DNA of 64,000 nucleotides from the NCBI RefSeq assembly GCF_022601895.1, contig NZ_JAKVIO010000001.1, positions 62,001 through 126,000 of the forward strand, given 5' to 3'. Made by a program: the position numbers and the translations under genes. The stretch comes from Sphingomonas sp. LaA6.9. GTDB lineage: Bacteria; Pseudomonadota; Alphaproteobacteria; Sphingomonadales; Sphingomonadaceae. Positions 8,801 through 18,687 of this stretch are shown piece after piece; within the stretch, counting starts at the first letter, position 1; each line of letters starts with the position of its first letter. The notes beneath the pieces are model-generated. The model did no database searches and was not told the DNA's origin. It saw only the letters and a list, made by a program, of their open reading frames with translations.

Positions 8801-9256
8801 ATGGCTTATAAATCGACTCATGCAACGCTGGATATGCCGGATGTTCGCGACCGCCATGTCTATAGCATTTCTGATCTTTCCGAAGAGTTCGGTGTCACCG
8901 CGCGGGCGCTGCGCTTTTATGAGGATGAGGGGCTGATCGCCCCGATGCGGCGCGGCATGACGCGCATCTATACGAAGCGCGATCGTGCGCGTCTCGCCTG
9001 GATATTGCGCGCCAAGCGCGTGGGATTCAGCCTCGGCGAGATCCGCGAGATGATCGATCTCTATGACGTCGGCGACGGGCGCCATGTGCAGCGGCGCGTG
9101 ACGATCGAGAAGTGCAATGCGCGCGTCGAACTGTTGAAGCAGCAGCGTGTCGATATCGATGCGCAGATTGACGAGCTGACGCGGTTTGTCGCCATGGTCG
9201 AGAAAGCGGAGGCCGATGCCGATGGCGAGCCCGCCGTAAAGGCCGCGAAGGCCTGA
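8801..9256 (+). CDS. MerR-family transcriptional regulator (LiuR-like)
   Basis: 151 residues. The N-terminal winged helix is [38 protein letters not shown], classic MerR. An effector-coupling coiled coil follows (about residues 90-135, [21 protein letters not shown]). There are no metal-binding cysteine pairs of the CueR or MerR type; the single Cys lies in the linker. Regulators of this build next to acyl-CoA dehydrogenases control branched-chain amino acid or fatty acid breakdown. The gene is followed after 31 bases by an acyl-CoA dehydrogenase and is preceded by a palindrome it probably binds. Confidence 0.88.
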   Translation: MAYKSTHATLDMPDVRDRHVYSISDLSEEFGVTARALRFYEDEGLIAPMRRGMTRIYTKRDRARLAWILRAKRVGFSLGEIREMIDLYDVGDGRHVQRRVTIEKCNARVELLKQQRVDIDAQIDELTRFVAMVEKAEADADGEPAVKAAKA

Positions 9257-9287
9257 ATACCCCCTAGTTCCGAGCCGGAGACACCAA

Positions 9288-11087
9288 ATGCCTATCTATA
9301 ACGCGCCCGTGCGCGACACCCGATTCATCCTCGACGAGGTTATCGGGCTCGACCGCTATTCCAACCTTCCCGGCTTCGAGAATGCGACGCCCGACACGGT
9401 CGAGGCGGTGTTGAGCGAAGGCGGCAAGTTCGTGGCCGAGGTGCTGTTTCCGCTGAACCAGATCGGGGACGAGGAGGGGTGCACCCGCCATGCTGACGGC
9501 TCGGTGACGACGCCCAAGGGCTTCAAGGAGGCGTATGACCAGTTCATCGAGGCGGGCTGGACCACGCTTTCGATGCCCGAGGAGTTTGGCGGGCAGAACC
9601 TGCCGCATGTGGTCTCGACCGCGTTCGAGGAATATCTGATCAGCTCCAACATGGCCTTTGCCATGTATCAGGGGCTGACGCTCGGTGCGGTCGCCGCGAT
9701 CCTCGCCAAGGGCTCGCAGGAGCAAAAGGAAAAATACACGCCGAGGATGATCGCGGGCCAGTGGGGCGGGACGATGAACCTGACCGAACCCCATGCGGGC
9801 ACCGATCTGGGCCTGATCCGCACCAAGGCCGAACCGCAGGCCGATGGCTCCTACAAGGTCACGGGCACCAAGATCTTCATCTCGTCGGGCGAGCACGACC
9901 TGACCGAGAACATCATCCATCTCGTGCTCGCCAAGACGCCGACGGCGCCCGACAATGTGAAGGGCATCTCGCTGTTCATCGTGCCCAAGTTCATGGTGAA
10001 CGACGATGGCTCACTCGGCGCGCGCAACGCGGTGTCGTGCGGCTCGATCGAGGAAAAGATGGGCATCCACGGCAACTCGACCTGCGTCATGAATTATGAC
10101 GGCGCGACGGGCTTCATGGTCGGTGAGGAGAATAAGGGCCTGGCCGCTATGTTCATCATGATGAACGCGGCGCGGCTGGGCGTTGGCCTGCAGGGGCTTT
10201 CGCAGGGCGAGGTCGCGTTCCAGAACGCGGTCCAGTATGCGAAGGACCGCCGACAGGGCAGGGCGCTGACCGGCCCCGCCGATGTCGACCAGAAGGCGGA
10301 TACGCTGTTCGTCCATCCCGATGTCCGCCGCATGCTGATGGAGGGCAAGGCGCTGACCGAAGGGCTGCGCGCGCTGTGCCTCTGGGGCGCGCTTCAGGTC
10401 GATCTCAGCCACAAGGCGCAGACCGAGGAGGAACGCCAGTCGGCCGACGACCTGATCTCGCTGCTGACCCCCGTCATCAAGGGCTATGGCACCGACAAGG
10501 GCTATGAGATCGCGACCCAAAGCCAGCAAATCTATGGCGGGCACGGCTATATCCGCGAATGGGGCATGGAGCAGTATGTCCGCGATGCGCGGATTGCGAT
10601 GATCTACGAAGGCACCAATGGCGTGCAGGCGATGGACCTTGTCGGGCGCAAGCTGGCGCTCAATGGCGGGCGCGCGGTGCAGGCATTCTTTGCGCTGGTC
10701 GGGCAAGAGGTCGCTGCCGCCAAGGGCAATGACAGGCTCAGGGATTTTGCGGAGCGGCTCGAAAAGGCCAATGGCGAGCTCCAGGCCGCGACCATGTGGC
10801 TGATGCAGAACGCGATGGCCAATCCCAACAATGCCGGGGCGGCGGCGGTGCCCTATATGCACATCATGGGCATCGTCGCGGTCGGCCTGATGTGGCTGCG
10901 CATGGCCAGCGCCGCGGCGGCCGCGCTCGAGGCGGGCACGGGCGATGCGAAATTCTATGAGACCAAGCTCGTCACCGCGCGCTTCTACGCCGAACGGATC
11001 ATGCCCGATGCGGGCGCGCTGCGCCGCAAGATCGAAGGCGGCGCGGAGTCGCTGATGGCGCTTGAACCCGAGCTGTTCGCCGCTTAA
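9288..11087 (+). CDS. Acyl-CoA dehydrogenase, long form with C-terminal extra domain
   Basis: 599 residues, longer than the ~380-residue classical enzymes and typical of the DmdC/FadE-like group with an added C-terminal domain. FAD-dependent alpha,beta-dehydrogenation of an acyl-CoA. Visible: [13 protein letters not shown] and [15 protein letters not shown] of the middle beta domain, MGIHGNSTC, and [23 protein letters not shown] with the catalytic glutamate in [18 protein letters not shown]. The added domain covers about residues 470-599. Chain-length preference is unknown. The MerR gene directly upstream suggests control by an acyl-CoA or amino-acid-derived signal. Confidence 0.93.
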   Translation: MPIYNAPVRDTRFILDEVIGLDRYSNLPGFENATPDTVEAVLSEGGKFVAEVLFPLNQIGDEEGCTRHADGSVTTPKGFKEAYDQFIEAGWTTLSMPEEFGGQNLPHVVSTAFEEYLISSNMAFAMYQGLTLGAVAAILAKGSQEQKEKYTPRMIAGQWGGTMNLTEPHAGTDLGLIRTKAEPQADGSYKVTGTKIFISSGEHDLTENIIHLVLAKTPTAPDNVKGISLFIVPKFMVNDDGSLGARNAVSCGSIEEKMGIHGNSTCVMNYDGATGFMVGEENKGLAAMFIMMNAARLGVGLQGLSQGEVAFQNAVQYAKDRRQGRALTGPADVDQKADTLFVHPDVRRMLMEGKALTEGLRALCLWGALQVDLSHKAQTEEERQSADDLISLLTPVIKGYGTDKGYEIATQSQQIYGGHGYIREWGMEQYVRDARIAMIYEGTNGVQAMDLVGRKLALNGGRAVQAFFALVGQEVAAAKGNDRLRDFAERLEKANGELQAATMWLMQNAMANPNNAGAAAVPYMHIMGIVAVGLMWLRMASAAAAALEAGTGDAKFYETKLVTARFYAERIMPDAGALRRKIEGGAESLMALEPELFAA

Positions 11088-11094
11088 CCCGTTA

Positions 11095-11110
11095 CCCCTG
11101 ACGTCAGGGG
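11095..11110. promoter_or_regulatory. Perfect 16-base palindrome between genes
   Basis: CCCCTGACGTCAGGGG, arms of 8 with no spacer, 8 bases after the acyl-CoA dehydrogenase stop and 6 bases before the next start codon. It overlaps the expected ribosome binding site (AGGGGGG) of the PH-domain gene. It could be an operator or an RNA hairpin that hides that site. There is no U-tract, so it is not a typical terminator. Confidence 0.5.
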
Positions 11111-11116
11111 GGCTGT

Positions 11117-11578
11117 ATGACAGGACTTGAACGCGGCCAGCTATCGGTGATGCGGATTCATGCCGCGATCTTCGGCGGCGTGGTGCTGGCCGCGGCGACG
11201 GGCGCCAATGCGGTCCTGCTGGCCACGCTGGCGGTGCCGATGGGGACGGTGATCATCCCCGTGGCGCTGCTGCTGGCCTATCCGGTGCTGCTCGGTCCTC
11301 CGCGGCGGTTTCGCGCCTGGCGCTATGGTACGGGCGATCAGGAACTGCGCGTTCAGCACGGGGTCGTCGTCCAGGTCCAGACCGTCGTTCCCTTTGGCCG
11401 CGTCCAGCATATCGATGTCGCGCAAGGCCCGATCGAACGCAGTTTCGGCGTGGCGCGGCTGGTGCTGCATACCGCAGGAACCGCCAACAGCGAGGTCGTG
11501 CTGCCCGGGCTGTCGCGCGCGACCGCAGAAGGGCTGCGCGACGAGATCCGCGCGCATATCCGCCAGGATCCGGCGTGA
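11117..11578 (+). CDS. PH-domain membrane protein, YdbS-like
   Basis: 153 residues. Two membrane helices (about 15-35 and 40-58, the latter IIPVALLLAYPVLLGPP) are followed by one bacterial PH domain of the bPH2 type: YGTGDQELRVQHGVVVQVQTVVPFGRVQHIDVAQGPIERSFGVARLVLHTAG. The spacing V-x-R-x-Q-H-I-D is a hallmark of YdbS/YdbT proteins. It overlaps the next gene by GTGA (4 bases), indicating translational coupling. In Bacillus, YdbS and YdbT work as a pair in the membrane; their molecular role is uncertain. Confidence 0.87.
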   Translation: MTGLERGQLSVMRIHAAIFGGVVLAAATGANAVLLATLAVPMGTVIIPVALLLAYPVLLGPPRRFRAWRYGTGDQELRVQHGVVVQVQTVVPFGRVQHIDVAQGPIERSFGVARLVLHTAGTANSEVVLPGLSRATAEGLRDEIRAHIRQDPA

Positions 11579-13026
11579 ACGGTGGCACTGTCACCGACCG
11601 GCATCTCCACCCGCTGTCGATCGGGCTGCGTTACCTCAAGAACCTGCCCTCGACGCTGCTCGGCCTGCCCGCGCTTGTCACATATCTGAACGACAAGGGC
11701 ATCGGCTATTTCTTCGCCATGGCGGCGGTGTTCGGCGTGGGCGTGCTTGCGATCAACTGGCTTTCCTGGAGCCGTTTTCGCTACGGTCTGGGCGCGCATG
11801 AGATCGTCATCGAAAGCGGCGTGCTCAACCGCAACCGGCGGAGCATCCCCTTCGAACGCATCCAGGATGTCGATATCGAGCGCGGGGTGCTCGAGCGCCT
11901 GCTCGGGCTTGCCAAGGTGCGGATCGAAACGGGCGGGTCGGGTGGCGACGAGGGCGTGCTCGACAGTCTGAGCCTGATCGAAGCCGATCGGCTGCGCGCC
12001 GCCTTGCGCGCGGGCAAGGCGCATGAAGTGCACGGCGCAGCAGTTCAGGATGAAGCTGTCGAGGCGCCGGCGCTGTTTGCCATGCCGCTTCCCCGCGTGC
12101 TGCTTTCGGGGCTGTTCAATTTCTCGCTGCTGTATCTGGCGGGCCTGTTCGCGCTGCTCCAGACTTTCGAGCGCTTCCTGCCCTTTCGCCTTGAGGACTG
12201 GGGGAAGTGGATCGGGCTTGCGGAGGATCGGCTGGCGGGGCGTTTCACGCCGGGGATGATCGCGGCGGCGCTCCTGCTGGCGCTGATCCTCGGCGTCGTC
12301 ACCGGCGTCGCGCGCACGCTGGCGCGCGACTACGGCTTCCGGCTGACCGAGGTGCCCGCCGGCGTGCGCCGGGTGCGCGGACTGTTCACGCACACCGAAA
12401 TCGTCATACCGCGCCGGCGCATGCAGCTGGCGCTCGTCCGGCGCGGGCTGTTCAAGCGGATGCTCGACTTCAGCGAGCTTGCGGTCCAGACGCTCAGCGC
12501 CGAACGGGAAGGTGGCGGCAAGCAGAGCGTGGCCCCGCTGGCGCGCGACGACGAGGTCATTCCGATCCTTGGGGCATGCAATGCCATGCGCCTGCCCGCC
12601 GAGGGCGCGCTGCTCCGCGTTTCGCGCAGGCATGTCCTGAAGGCGGTGGCTGCGAGCATTGCGCTGCCGCTGGTGGCGATCGCCACGGCGAGCATCTTTT
12701 ATCCGCCGATCCTCTTCGCCCTTGCCGCAATCCCCGTGCTGGTCGCGCGCGCGGTGCTCGAACGTCGCGCGCATCGCTACGCGCTGGTCGGGGACATGCT
12801 CTATGTGTGCCAGGGATGGTGGGCTCAGAAACTCTGGATCGTCCCTGTGCGCAGCGCGCAGACCGTGACGATCACGCGCTCCCCGCTTCAGCGAATCCTC
12901 GGGCTGTCGACGTTGCTGGTGGACACCGCGGGGGCATCCACGATCAGCGATCCGCGCATCGTCGACCTCGACGACGCACGCACGCGCATGCTGTTCGACG
13001 AGATCGCAGAGCAATTGCGCCGGTAA
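11575..13026 (+). CDS. PH-domain membrane protein, YdbT-like
   Basis: 483 residues from GTG 11575, overlapping the YdbS-like gene by 4 bases. Three PH (bPH2) repeats alternate with membrane helix pairs. The first PH (about residues 75-145) has SGVLNRNRRSIPFERIQDVDIERG, the second follows a helix pair near 175-245 (VRRVRGLFTHTEIVIPRRRMQL), and the third is at 405-480 (VGDMLYVCQGWW...RSAQTVTITRSPLQRILG). This multi-PH layout matches YdbT. It very likely forms a membrane complex with the partner encoded just upstream. Confidence 0.87.
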   Translation: MNGGTVTDRHLHPLSIGLRYLKNLPSTLLGLPALVTYLNDKGIGYFFAMAAVFGVGVLAINWLSWSRFRYGLGAHEIVIESGVLNRNRRSIPFERIQDVDIERGVLERLLGLAKVRIETGGSGGDEGVLDSLSLIEADRLRAALRAGKAHEVHGAAVQDEAVEAPALFAMPLPRVLLSGLFNFSLLYLAGLFALLQTFERFLPFRLEDWGKWIGLAEDRLAGRFTPGMIAAALLLALILGVVTGVARTLARDYGFRLTEVPAGVRRVRGLFTHTEIVIPRRRMQLALVRRGLFKRMLDFSELAVQTLSAEREGGGKQSVAPLARDDEVIPILGACNAMRLPAEGALLRVSRRHVLKAVAASIALPLVAIATASIFYPPILFALAAIPVLVARAVLERRAHRYALVGDMLYVCQGWWAQKLWIVPVRSAQTVTITRSPLQRILGLSTLLVDTAGASTISDPRIVDLDDARTRMLFDEIAEQLRR

Positions 13027-13091
13027 GTTACGCCTGCGGCACGAAATGCCGGGTCATGCGTTTGACGGACGGCGGCGGGGCAGGGAGCCAT

Positions 13092-14570
13092 ATGGCACGC
13101 AGCAAGACGAAGCCGGTGGTATCGGCCGGAAGCAATTGCTGGAAGATCGCGCGGGCCAACCGCGCGGCGGTGATCGTCGATGCCTGCGACTATTTTCGCA
13201 TAGCGCGCGCGGCGATGCTGAGGGCGCGGCGCCGCATCCTGCTGATCGGATGGGATTTCGATCCGCGCATTCATCTGCAACGCCCCGAGGACGGCGGCGT
13301 CGAGGATGAGACGCTCGGAAGCCTGCTGCTCGATATCGCCAGGCAGCGCCCCGATATCGCGATCGACATCCTCAAATGGGATGTAGGCGCGCTCAAGATG
13401 TTCTTTCGCGGGCGCGCGATCTTCACGCTTGCACGCTGGGCGATGACGAAGCCGATCACGTTCGAGTTCGATCACGCGCACCCGGCGGGCTGCAGCCATC
13501 ACCAGAAGATCGTCATCATCGACGACAGTTTTGCGGTGTGTGGCGGCATCGACATGACACGCGATCGCTGGGACACGAACGCGCACAAGGACGACGATCC
13601 ACGCCGCAGACGGCCGGGAGGACAACTCTACGGCCCGTGGCATGATGTCACGATGGTGGTCGATGGCGAGGCTGCGCGCGCGCTTGGCGAGCTGGGACGC
13701 AAACGCTGGGAGCGCGCCACTGGACGCGCGATCGAGCCCGTCGAGCCCGTCGATGACATCTGGCCCGACGAGCTGGAGCCCGATTTCACCAATGTCGATG
13801 TCGCGATCGCGCGGACGCGCGCCGAACATGATGGCGCTCCCGAGGTGAAGGAGATCGAGGCGCTCTATCTCGACATGATCGCCCGCGCCGAGCGCTTCAT
13901 CTATGCCGAGAACCAGTATCTGACATCGGGGAAGATCGGCGCGGCGATCGCCGCGCGCATGCGCGAGAAGAATCCGCCCGAGTTCGTCCTAGTCATGCCC
14001 TTGTCCGCCGAAGGCTGGCTGGAACAGAAGGCGATGGATGGCGCGCGTGTCCGGCTGGGTCAGGCCATCGGCCATGTCGATACGCACAATCGCTTCCGGA
14101 TCTATACGCCCAGGACGCGCAAGGGCGGTGATATCTATGTCCATGCCAAGGTGATGATCGTCGATGATCGCGTTTTGCGGATCGGCTCGTCCAATCTCAA
14201 CAACCGGTCACTCGGGCTCGACAGCGAGTGCGACCTCGCGATCGACACGGCGCTGGAGGCCAATGCCAAGGCCGGCGAACGCATCGCCGCGCTGAGGACG
14301 CGGCTGATGGCCGAGCATCTGGACGTGGCAGAGGCGGAGGTCGCCGCGAAATTCAATGAGACGGGATCGCTCGTCGCGACGATCGAGGCGCTGCAGCATT
14401 CGGGCAAAACCCTCGACCTGCTGACGTTCGAAGAGCCCGATGCCGTCGAGGACTTCATCGCGGAGAACGAACTGCTCGATCCCGAAAGTCCCGACGAGAT
14501 GTTCGAATCCATCGCGCATCGCGGCCTGTTCAGGCGTTGGCGCGGGGTTCGCTGGCACCGACGCGGCTAG
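13092..14570 (+). CDS. Phospholipase D-like protein
   Basis: 492 residues from ATG 13092 with CAGGGAG upstream; an in-frame ATG 36 bases earlier is possible. Two HKD catalytic motifs are present: the first in HHQKIVIIDDSFAVCGGIDM, the second in HAKVMIVDDRVLRIGSSNLNNRS. The GGID and GSSN partners are also present, so the enzyme should be active as a phosphodiesterase on phospholipids (PLD or cardiolipin-synthase chemistry). No signal peptide or N-terminal membrane helices are seen, unlike standard bacterial cardiolipin synthases; this fits cytoplasmic PLD. The stop codon TAG lies inside a dispersed repeat. Confidence 0.88.
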   Translation: MARSKTKPVVSAGSNCWKIARANRAAVIVDACDYFRIARAAMLRARRRILLIGWDFDPRIHLQRPEDGGVEDETLGSLLLDIARQRPDIAIDILKWDVGALKMFFRGRAIFTLARWAMTKPITFEFDHAHPAGCSHHQKIVIIDDSFAVCGGIDMTRDRWDTNAHKDDDPRRRRPGGQLYGPWHDVTMVVDGEAARALGELGRKRWERATGRAIEPVEPVDDIWPDELEPDFTNVDVAIARTRAEHDGAPEVKEIEALYLDMIARAERFIYAENQYLTSGKIGAAIAARMREKNPPEFVLVMPLSAEGWLEQKAMDGARVRLGQAIGHVDTHNRFRIYTPRTRKGGDIYVHAKVMIVDDRVLRIGSSNLNNRSLGLDSECDLAIDTALEANAKAGERIAALRTRLMAEHLDVAEAEVAAKFNETGSLVATIEALQHSGKTLDLLTFEEPDAVEDFIAENELLDPESPDEMFESIAHRGLFRRWRGVRWHRRG

Positions 14571-14600
14571 AGCCTGATTTACGCTTCAAGCCGTTTCGCG
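14569..14600 (+). repeat. Half copy of an AGAGCCTGAT-type palindromic element
   Basis: AGAGCCTGATTTACGCTTCA begins within the stop codon of the PLD gene. The same string with one change (AGAGCCTGATTCACGCTT) is the minus-strand reading of the element at 46864-46925. No convincing right arm follows, so this is a degenerate or partial copy. Confidence 0.45.
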
Positions 14601-14691
14601 CTGAAACCGTCAGGGCCTGGAGCGTGTTGCGAACAGCCTTTATCGAAACGGGATTTCCAAGGCAGCTTGTTGCAGACCGATGCTCCCGATC

Positions 14692-14729
14692 CACTGTCCT
14701 CGCTGCGGCCTGGCGCAGCGAGGACAGTG
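14692..14729. terminator. Bidirectional hairpin between convergent genes
   Basis: A perfect 16-base-pair stem: left arm CACTGTCCTCGCTGCG, six-base loop, right arm CGCAGCGAGGACAGTG. It lies between the PLD gene (plus) and the arylsulfatase gene (minus), which converge here. No clear U-run follows on either strand, so termination by this hairpin alone is inferred. Confidence 0.6.
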
Positions 14730-14743
14730 CGGGCATCCAATCC

Positions 14744-16246
14744 TCAGGCGCCGCCGGTGGAGCCGAACTGGAGCGTGTCCATCACCTTCTCGAGATTGAA
14801 GCTGCCGGCCTTCTGCGCCGGCGGGAAGTCCTTCATCGTCGCGAGATATTCACCGATGATGTCCTGGCACGGGACCAGGATGAATGCCCGGTCGAGATAC
14901 CAGTCCCAGTAGGTATTCGAGGTGATGTCGGCGAACTCGTACGGGTCGGTCCGCAGGTTGAAGAGCTTGGGGATGCGCCCGGTGACGAAGGGGCGTCCCC
15001 AGATCTCCAGCGTGCCCTCGCACTTCTGCTCCATGAACACGACCTTCCAGTTGTCCATGCGCAGCGCTGCGACTTCGCCCTCGTCGGTGAAGTAGATGAA
15101 GCCCTTGCGCGGGCTCTTCTCGCCCTTGGTGAGGTGGCCGACCATGCTGAAGCCGTCGAGGTGGGACTTGTATTTCTTGCCGTTGAGCGAGGCGCCCTTC
15201 ATCAAGTCTTCCTTGATGTTGCCCGCGCCCGCCATTTCGGCAAAGGTCGGCAACCAGTCGAGGTGCGAAACGATGTCGTTCGAGATCGACCCTGCCGGAA
15301 TCTTGCCCGGCCAGCGCACCATCGCGGGAACGCGATAGGCGCCTTCCCAGCTGGTGTTCTTTTCCGAGCGGAACGGCGTCGTGCCGGCATCGGGCCAGCT
15401 GTTGCAGTGCGGGCCGTTGTCGGTCGAGTACATGACGAAGGTGTTGTCGGCGATGTCCAGCTCATCGACGAGGTCGAGCAGCACGCCGATCGCCTTGTCG
15501 TGATCGATCATCACGTCATGATATTCGCTCTGCCAGCGCCCGGCCTGGCCCCTGCTTTCCGGCTTCACATGGGTCCGGAAGTGCATATGGGTCGTGTTGA
15601 ACCAGACGAAGAAGGGAACGCCCGCCTTCACCTGCGCGCGGATGAAGGCGACGGCCTTGTGCGTCACCTCGTCGTCGATCGTTTCCATCCGCTTCTTCGT
15701 CAGCGGGCCGGTGTCCTCGATAGACTGACCGCCCTTGCCGTCCGACTTGCAGTGGAGCACGCCGCGCGGGCCGAAGCGCTTCTTGAAGTTGGGGAATTCC
15801 TTGGGGTCGGGATAGTCCGGGTTCTCCGGCTCCTCCTCGGCATTGAGGTGATAGAGATTGCCGAAGAACTCGTCGAAACCATGCATCGTCGGCAGCTGAT
15901 CGTCGCGGTCGCCGAGATGGTTCTTGCCGAACTGGCCGGTCGCATAGCCCTGTTCCTTGAGCACGGTGGCAATGGTCGGGATCGAATCCTTCATGCCTTC
16001 TTTCGCGCCCGGCATGCCGACCTTCGTGAGACCGGTGCGAAGCCCGCCCTGGCCGGTGATGAAACTGGCGCGGCCGGCGGTGCAGCTCTGCTCCGCATAA
16101 TAGTCGGTGAACAGCATGCCTTCATTGGCGACGCGATCGATGTTGGGCGTCCTGTAGCCCATCATCCCCTTGGTGAAGACGCTGAGGTTCGACTGACCGA
16201 TGTCGTCTCCCCACATGATGAGAATATTGGGCTTTTTCTTTGCCAT
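14744..16246 (-). CDS. Arylsulfatase (formylglycine-dependent sulfatase)
   Basis: 500 residues. The sulfatase active site motif C-x-A-G-R is present as EQSCTAGRASFITGQ (residue ~55), where Cys is converted to formylglycine. Metal ligands are seen in ILIMWGDDIGQSN and later YSTDNGPH. Further conserved parts: HLGDRDDQLPTMHGFDEF and GKNHLG. No signal peptide is evident, as in several cytoplasmic alphaproteobacterial arylsulfatases. GAGGAGAGATACG precedes the ATG. Substrate is unknown; it may release sulfate from aryl or choline-type sulfate esters. No formylglycine-generating enzyme gene is in the window. Confidence 0.93.
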   Translation of the reverse strand: MAKKKPNILIMWGDDIGQSNLSVFTKGMMGYRTPNIDRVANEGMLFTDYYAEQSCTAGRASFITGQGGLRTGLTKVGMPGAKEGMKDSIPTIATVLKEQGYATGQFGKNHLGDRDDQLPTMHGFDEFFGNLYHLNAEEEPENPDYPDPKEFPNFKKRFGPRGVLHCKSDGKGGQSIEDTGPLTKKRMETIDDEVTHKAVAFIRAQVKAGVPFFVWFNTTHMHFRTHVKPESRGQAGRWQSEYHDVMIDHDKAIGVLLDLVDELDIADNTFVMYSTDNGPHCNSWPDAGTTPFRSEKNTSWEGAYRVPAMVRWPGKIPAGSISNDIVSHLDWLPTFAEMAGAGNIKEDLMKGASLNGKKYKSHLDGFSMVGHLTKGEKSPRKGFIYFTDEGEVAALRMDNWKVVFMEQKCEGTLEIWGRPFVTGRIPKLFNLRTDPYEFADITSNTYWDWYLDRAFILVPCQDIIGEYLATMKDFPPAQKAGSFNLEKVMDTLQFGSTGGA

Positions 16247-16513
16247 CGTATCTCTCCTCGCATTTCGACGTGGAGCGTTGATCTAGGCGGCTGGCGCGTG
16301 GACGCAGTATCGGGATTTACCCCGACATCTTTCTAAAATCTGACTGGGCGAGGCCTTCCCGGGGCAGGGCGGTTGGCGCATCCGGCGCCCCGTTGGAGCG
16401 ATGGCCATGGCACACAGCCATAGACCCAACGGTACTCGTCCGCTTCGCACGGGCGGGTTCAATGGCCGCGATCCAGCCGTTTGTCGTTAGAGCATGCAGG
16501 TGCGGGCCAAACT

Positions 16514-16680
16514 TCATACCGGCCGATATCGAAGCGCCTCGACGAGCAGGCTGAATGCCCGGGTCGGCTGTCGCCGGCTCAGACAATAGAGGTGATAGCC
16601 GTCGAAGGGCGGACACCAGTCGTCGAGCACATATTGCAGCTCGCCCTGCCGGACGAACTGCGTGACATAATCTTCTGGCC
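16514..16680 (-). pseudogene. Remnant of a LysR-family regulator (C-terminal ~55 codons only)
   Basis: The minus strand from 16680 down to the TGA at 16514-16516 reads as one frame: PEDYVTQFVRQGELQYVL, then DDWCPPFDGYHLYC, then LSRRQPTRAFSLLVEALRYR. This is the usual end of LysR effector domains (x-P-E-D, V-L-x-D-W, G-Y-x-L-Y-x-x-x-R-R-Q-P, F-x-x-L-V-x-A-L-R-Y-R). No DNA-binding domain or start is present: upstream the homology stops at about 16680, where a truncated CMD-cupin gene begins in the opposite direction. The rest of 16247-16513 shows no gene. Confidence 0.7.
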
Positions 16681-17193
16681 TTCTACACCGGCTGGCCCAA
16701 TGCGGTGACGGCAGTGGGCATCGCGCGCGACGTCTTCGCCGAGGGTGAAGCGCAAGGCGGCAAGCCCTCGGTGCCCGCGGACAAGGCCGTGGTCGTGACC
16801 AAGGCGGGCTCGCAACCGAGCGCGGCCGGTGCGGCCGACAATTTCACCGGCGCCGTCCGGGTCGATATGCGCTTTCAGCGGCCGCTTCCCGCACGCGTCG
16901 GCGGCGGTATCGTGACCTTCGAGCCCGGCGCGCGGACGGCCTGGCATACACACCCGCTCGGCCAGACGCTCATCGTGACCGGCGGCAAGGGGCAGGTCCG
17001 GCACTGGGGCGGCCCGGTCCAGCAGATCGGCGTCGGCGATCTCGTCTGGATTCCGCCCGGCGTGAAGCATTGGCATGGCGCCAGCGCGACGGATGGCATG
17101 GCGCATGTGGCGATCGCCGAAGCGCAGGGCGGGCAATCGGTGACGTGGATGGAGCAGGTCAGTGACGCGCAATATCGCGGGTCCGGCCGCTGA
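16666..17193 (+). pseudogene. 5'-truncated carboxymuconolactone decarboxylase-cupin fusion gene
   Basis: The frame opens just after a stop at 16663-16665 and reads LLAFYTGWPNAVTAVGIARD, which I recognise as the C-terminal helix of a carboxymuconolactone decarboxylase (CMD, AhpD-like) domain. A complete cupin follows: VTFEPGARTAWHTHPLGQTL, HWGGPVQQIGVGDLVWIPPG and KHWHGA, with metal-binding His residues. CMD-cupin fusions are known as quinone or oxidoreductase-associated proteins. The CMD active-site part is missing. Translation from GTG 16705 could still give a 162-residue cupin protein, so activity cannot be ruled out. The aldo/keto reductase follows after 30 bases. Confidence 0.65.
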
Positions 17194-17205
17194 TCTGCCC
17201 GATGA

Positions 17206-18207
<1,002 letters not shown>

Positions 18208-18423
18208 GTCATCCGCGGGGCTTCCCCTGAGCGGCCGCTTCTTGCTGATTTCGGGGGGCGCATGTTCCTTCGACAACCGAGATTCCTGGGTCTGGAACAT
18301 TCCAAATTCTATTTTGAAAGGCCGAAGATCAAAAAATATCCGCGCACATACGTGCGTCGCGCCTGGATATTTGATGGATATTTGACGAGTTGCGCGGCGC
18401 ACGCACTAACCCATTGGAAAAGC

Positions 18424-18498
18424 TGGTGACCCCTACGGGAATCGAACCCGTGTTTCAGCCGTGAGAGGGCCGCGTCCTGACCGCTAGACGAAGGGGCC
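18424..18498 (-). tRNA. tRNA-Glu (anticodon CTC)
   Basis: Read on the minus strand, the gene begins GGCCCCTTCGTCTAGCGG and ends GGGGTCACCA, with an encoded CCA. The acceptor stem pairs GGCCCCT with AGGGGTC (one G-T). The anticodon stem CGGCC/GGCTG encloses loop CTCTCAC with anticodon CTC. The T arm is CGGGTTCGATTCCCG. All match glutamate tRNA. Confidence 0.95.
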
Positions 18499-18687
18499 TG
18501 CACGCCAGCCTTGGGCGGCGCGAAGGCGGCTCATCTATGGGGTGCGTGCGTCGGCGTCAAGGGGGCAGGGGCGCGGAATCGCGCGCCTGCTGTGCGCGCG
18601 GCTTGATCAAAGGCCGGAAAGGCGCGGTTTCCTTTGCACTTCGGTAACCATTCACCGGGTAAAACGCGGCTGACTGAGGATTTACCA

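Noticed and set aside
18330-18385. Direct repeat of GGATATTTGA beside tRNA-Glu, considered as an attachment site
   Set aside because: The repeat is short, not a copy of the tRNA 3' end, and no integrase or island boundary is visible.
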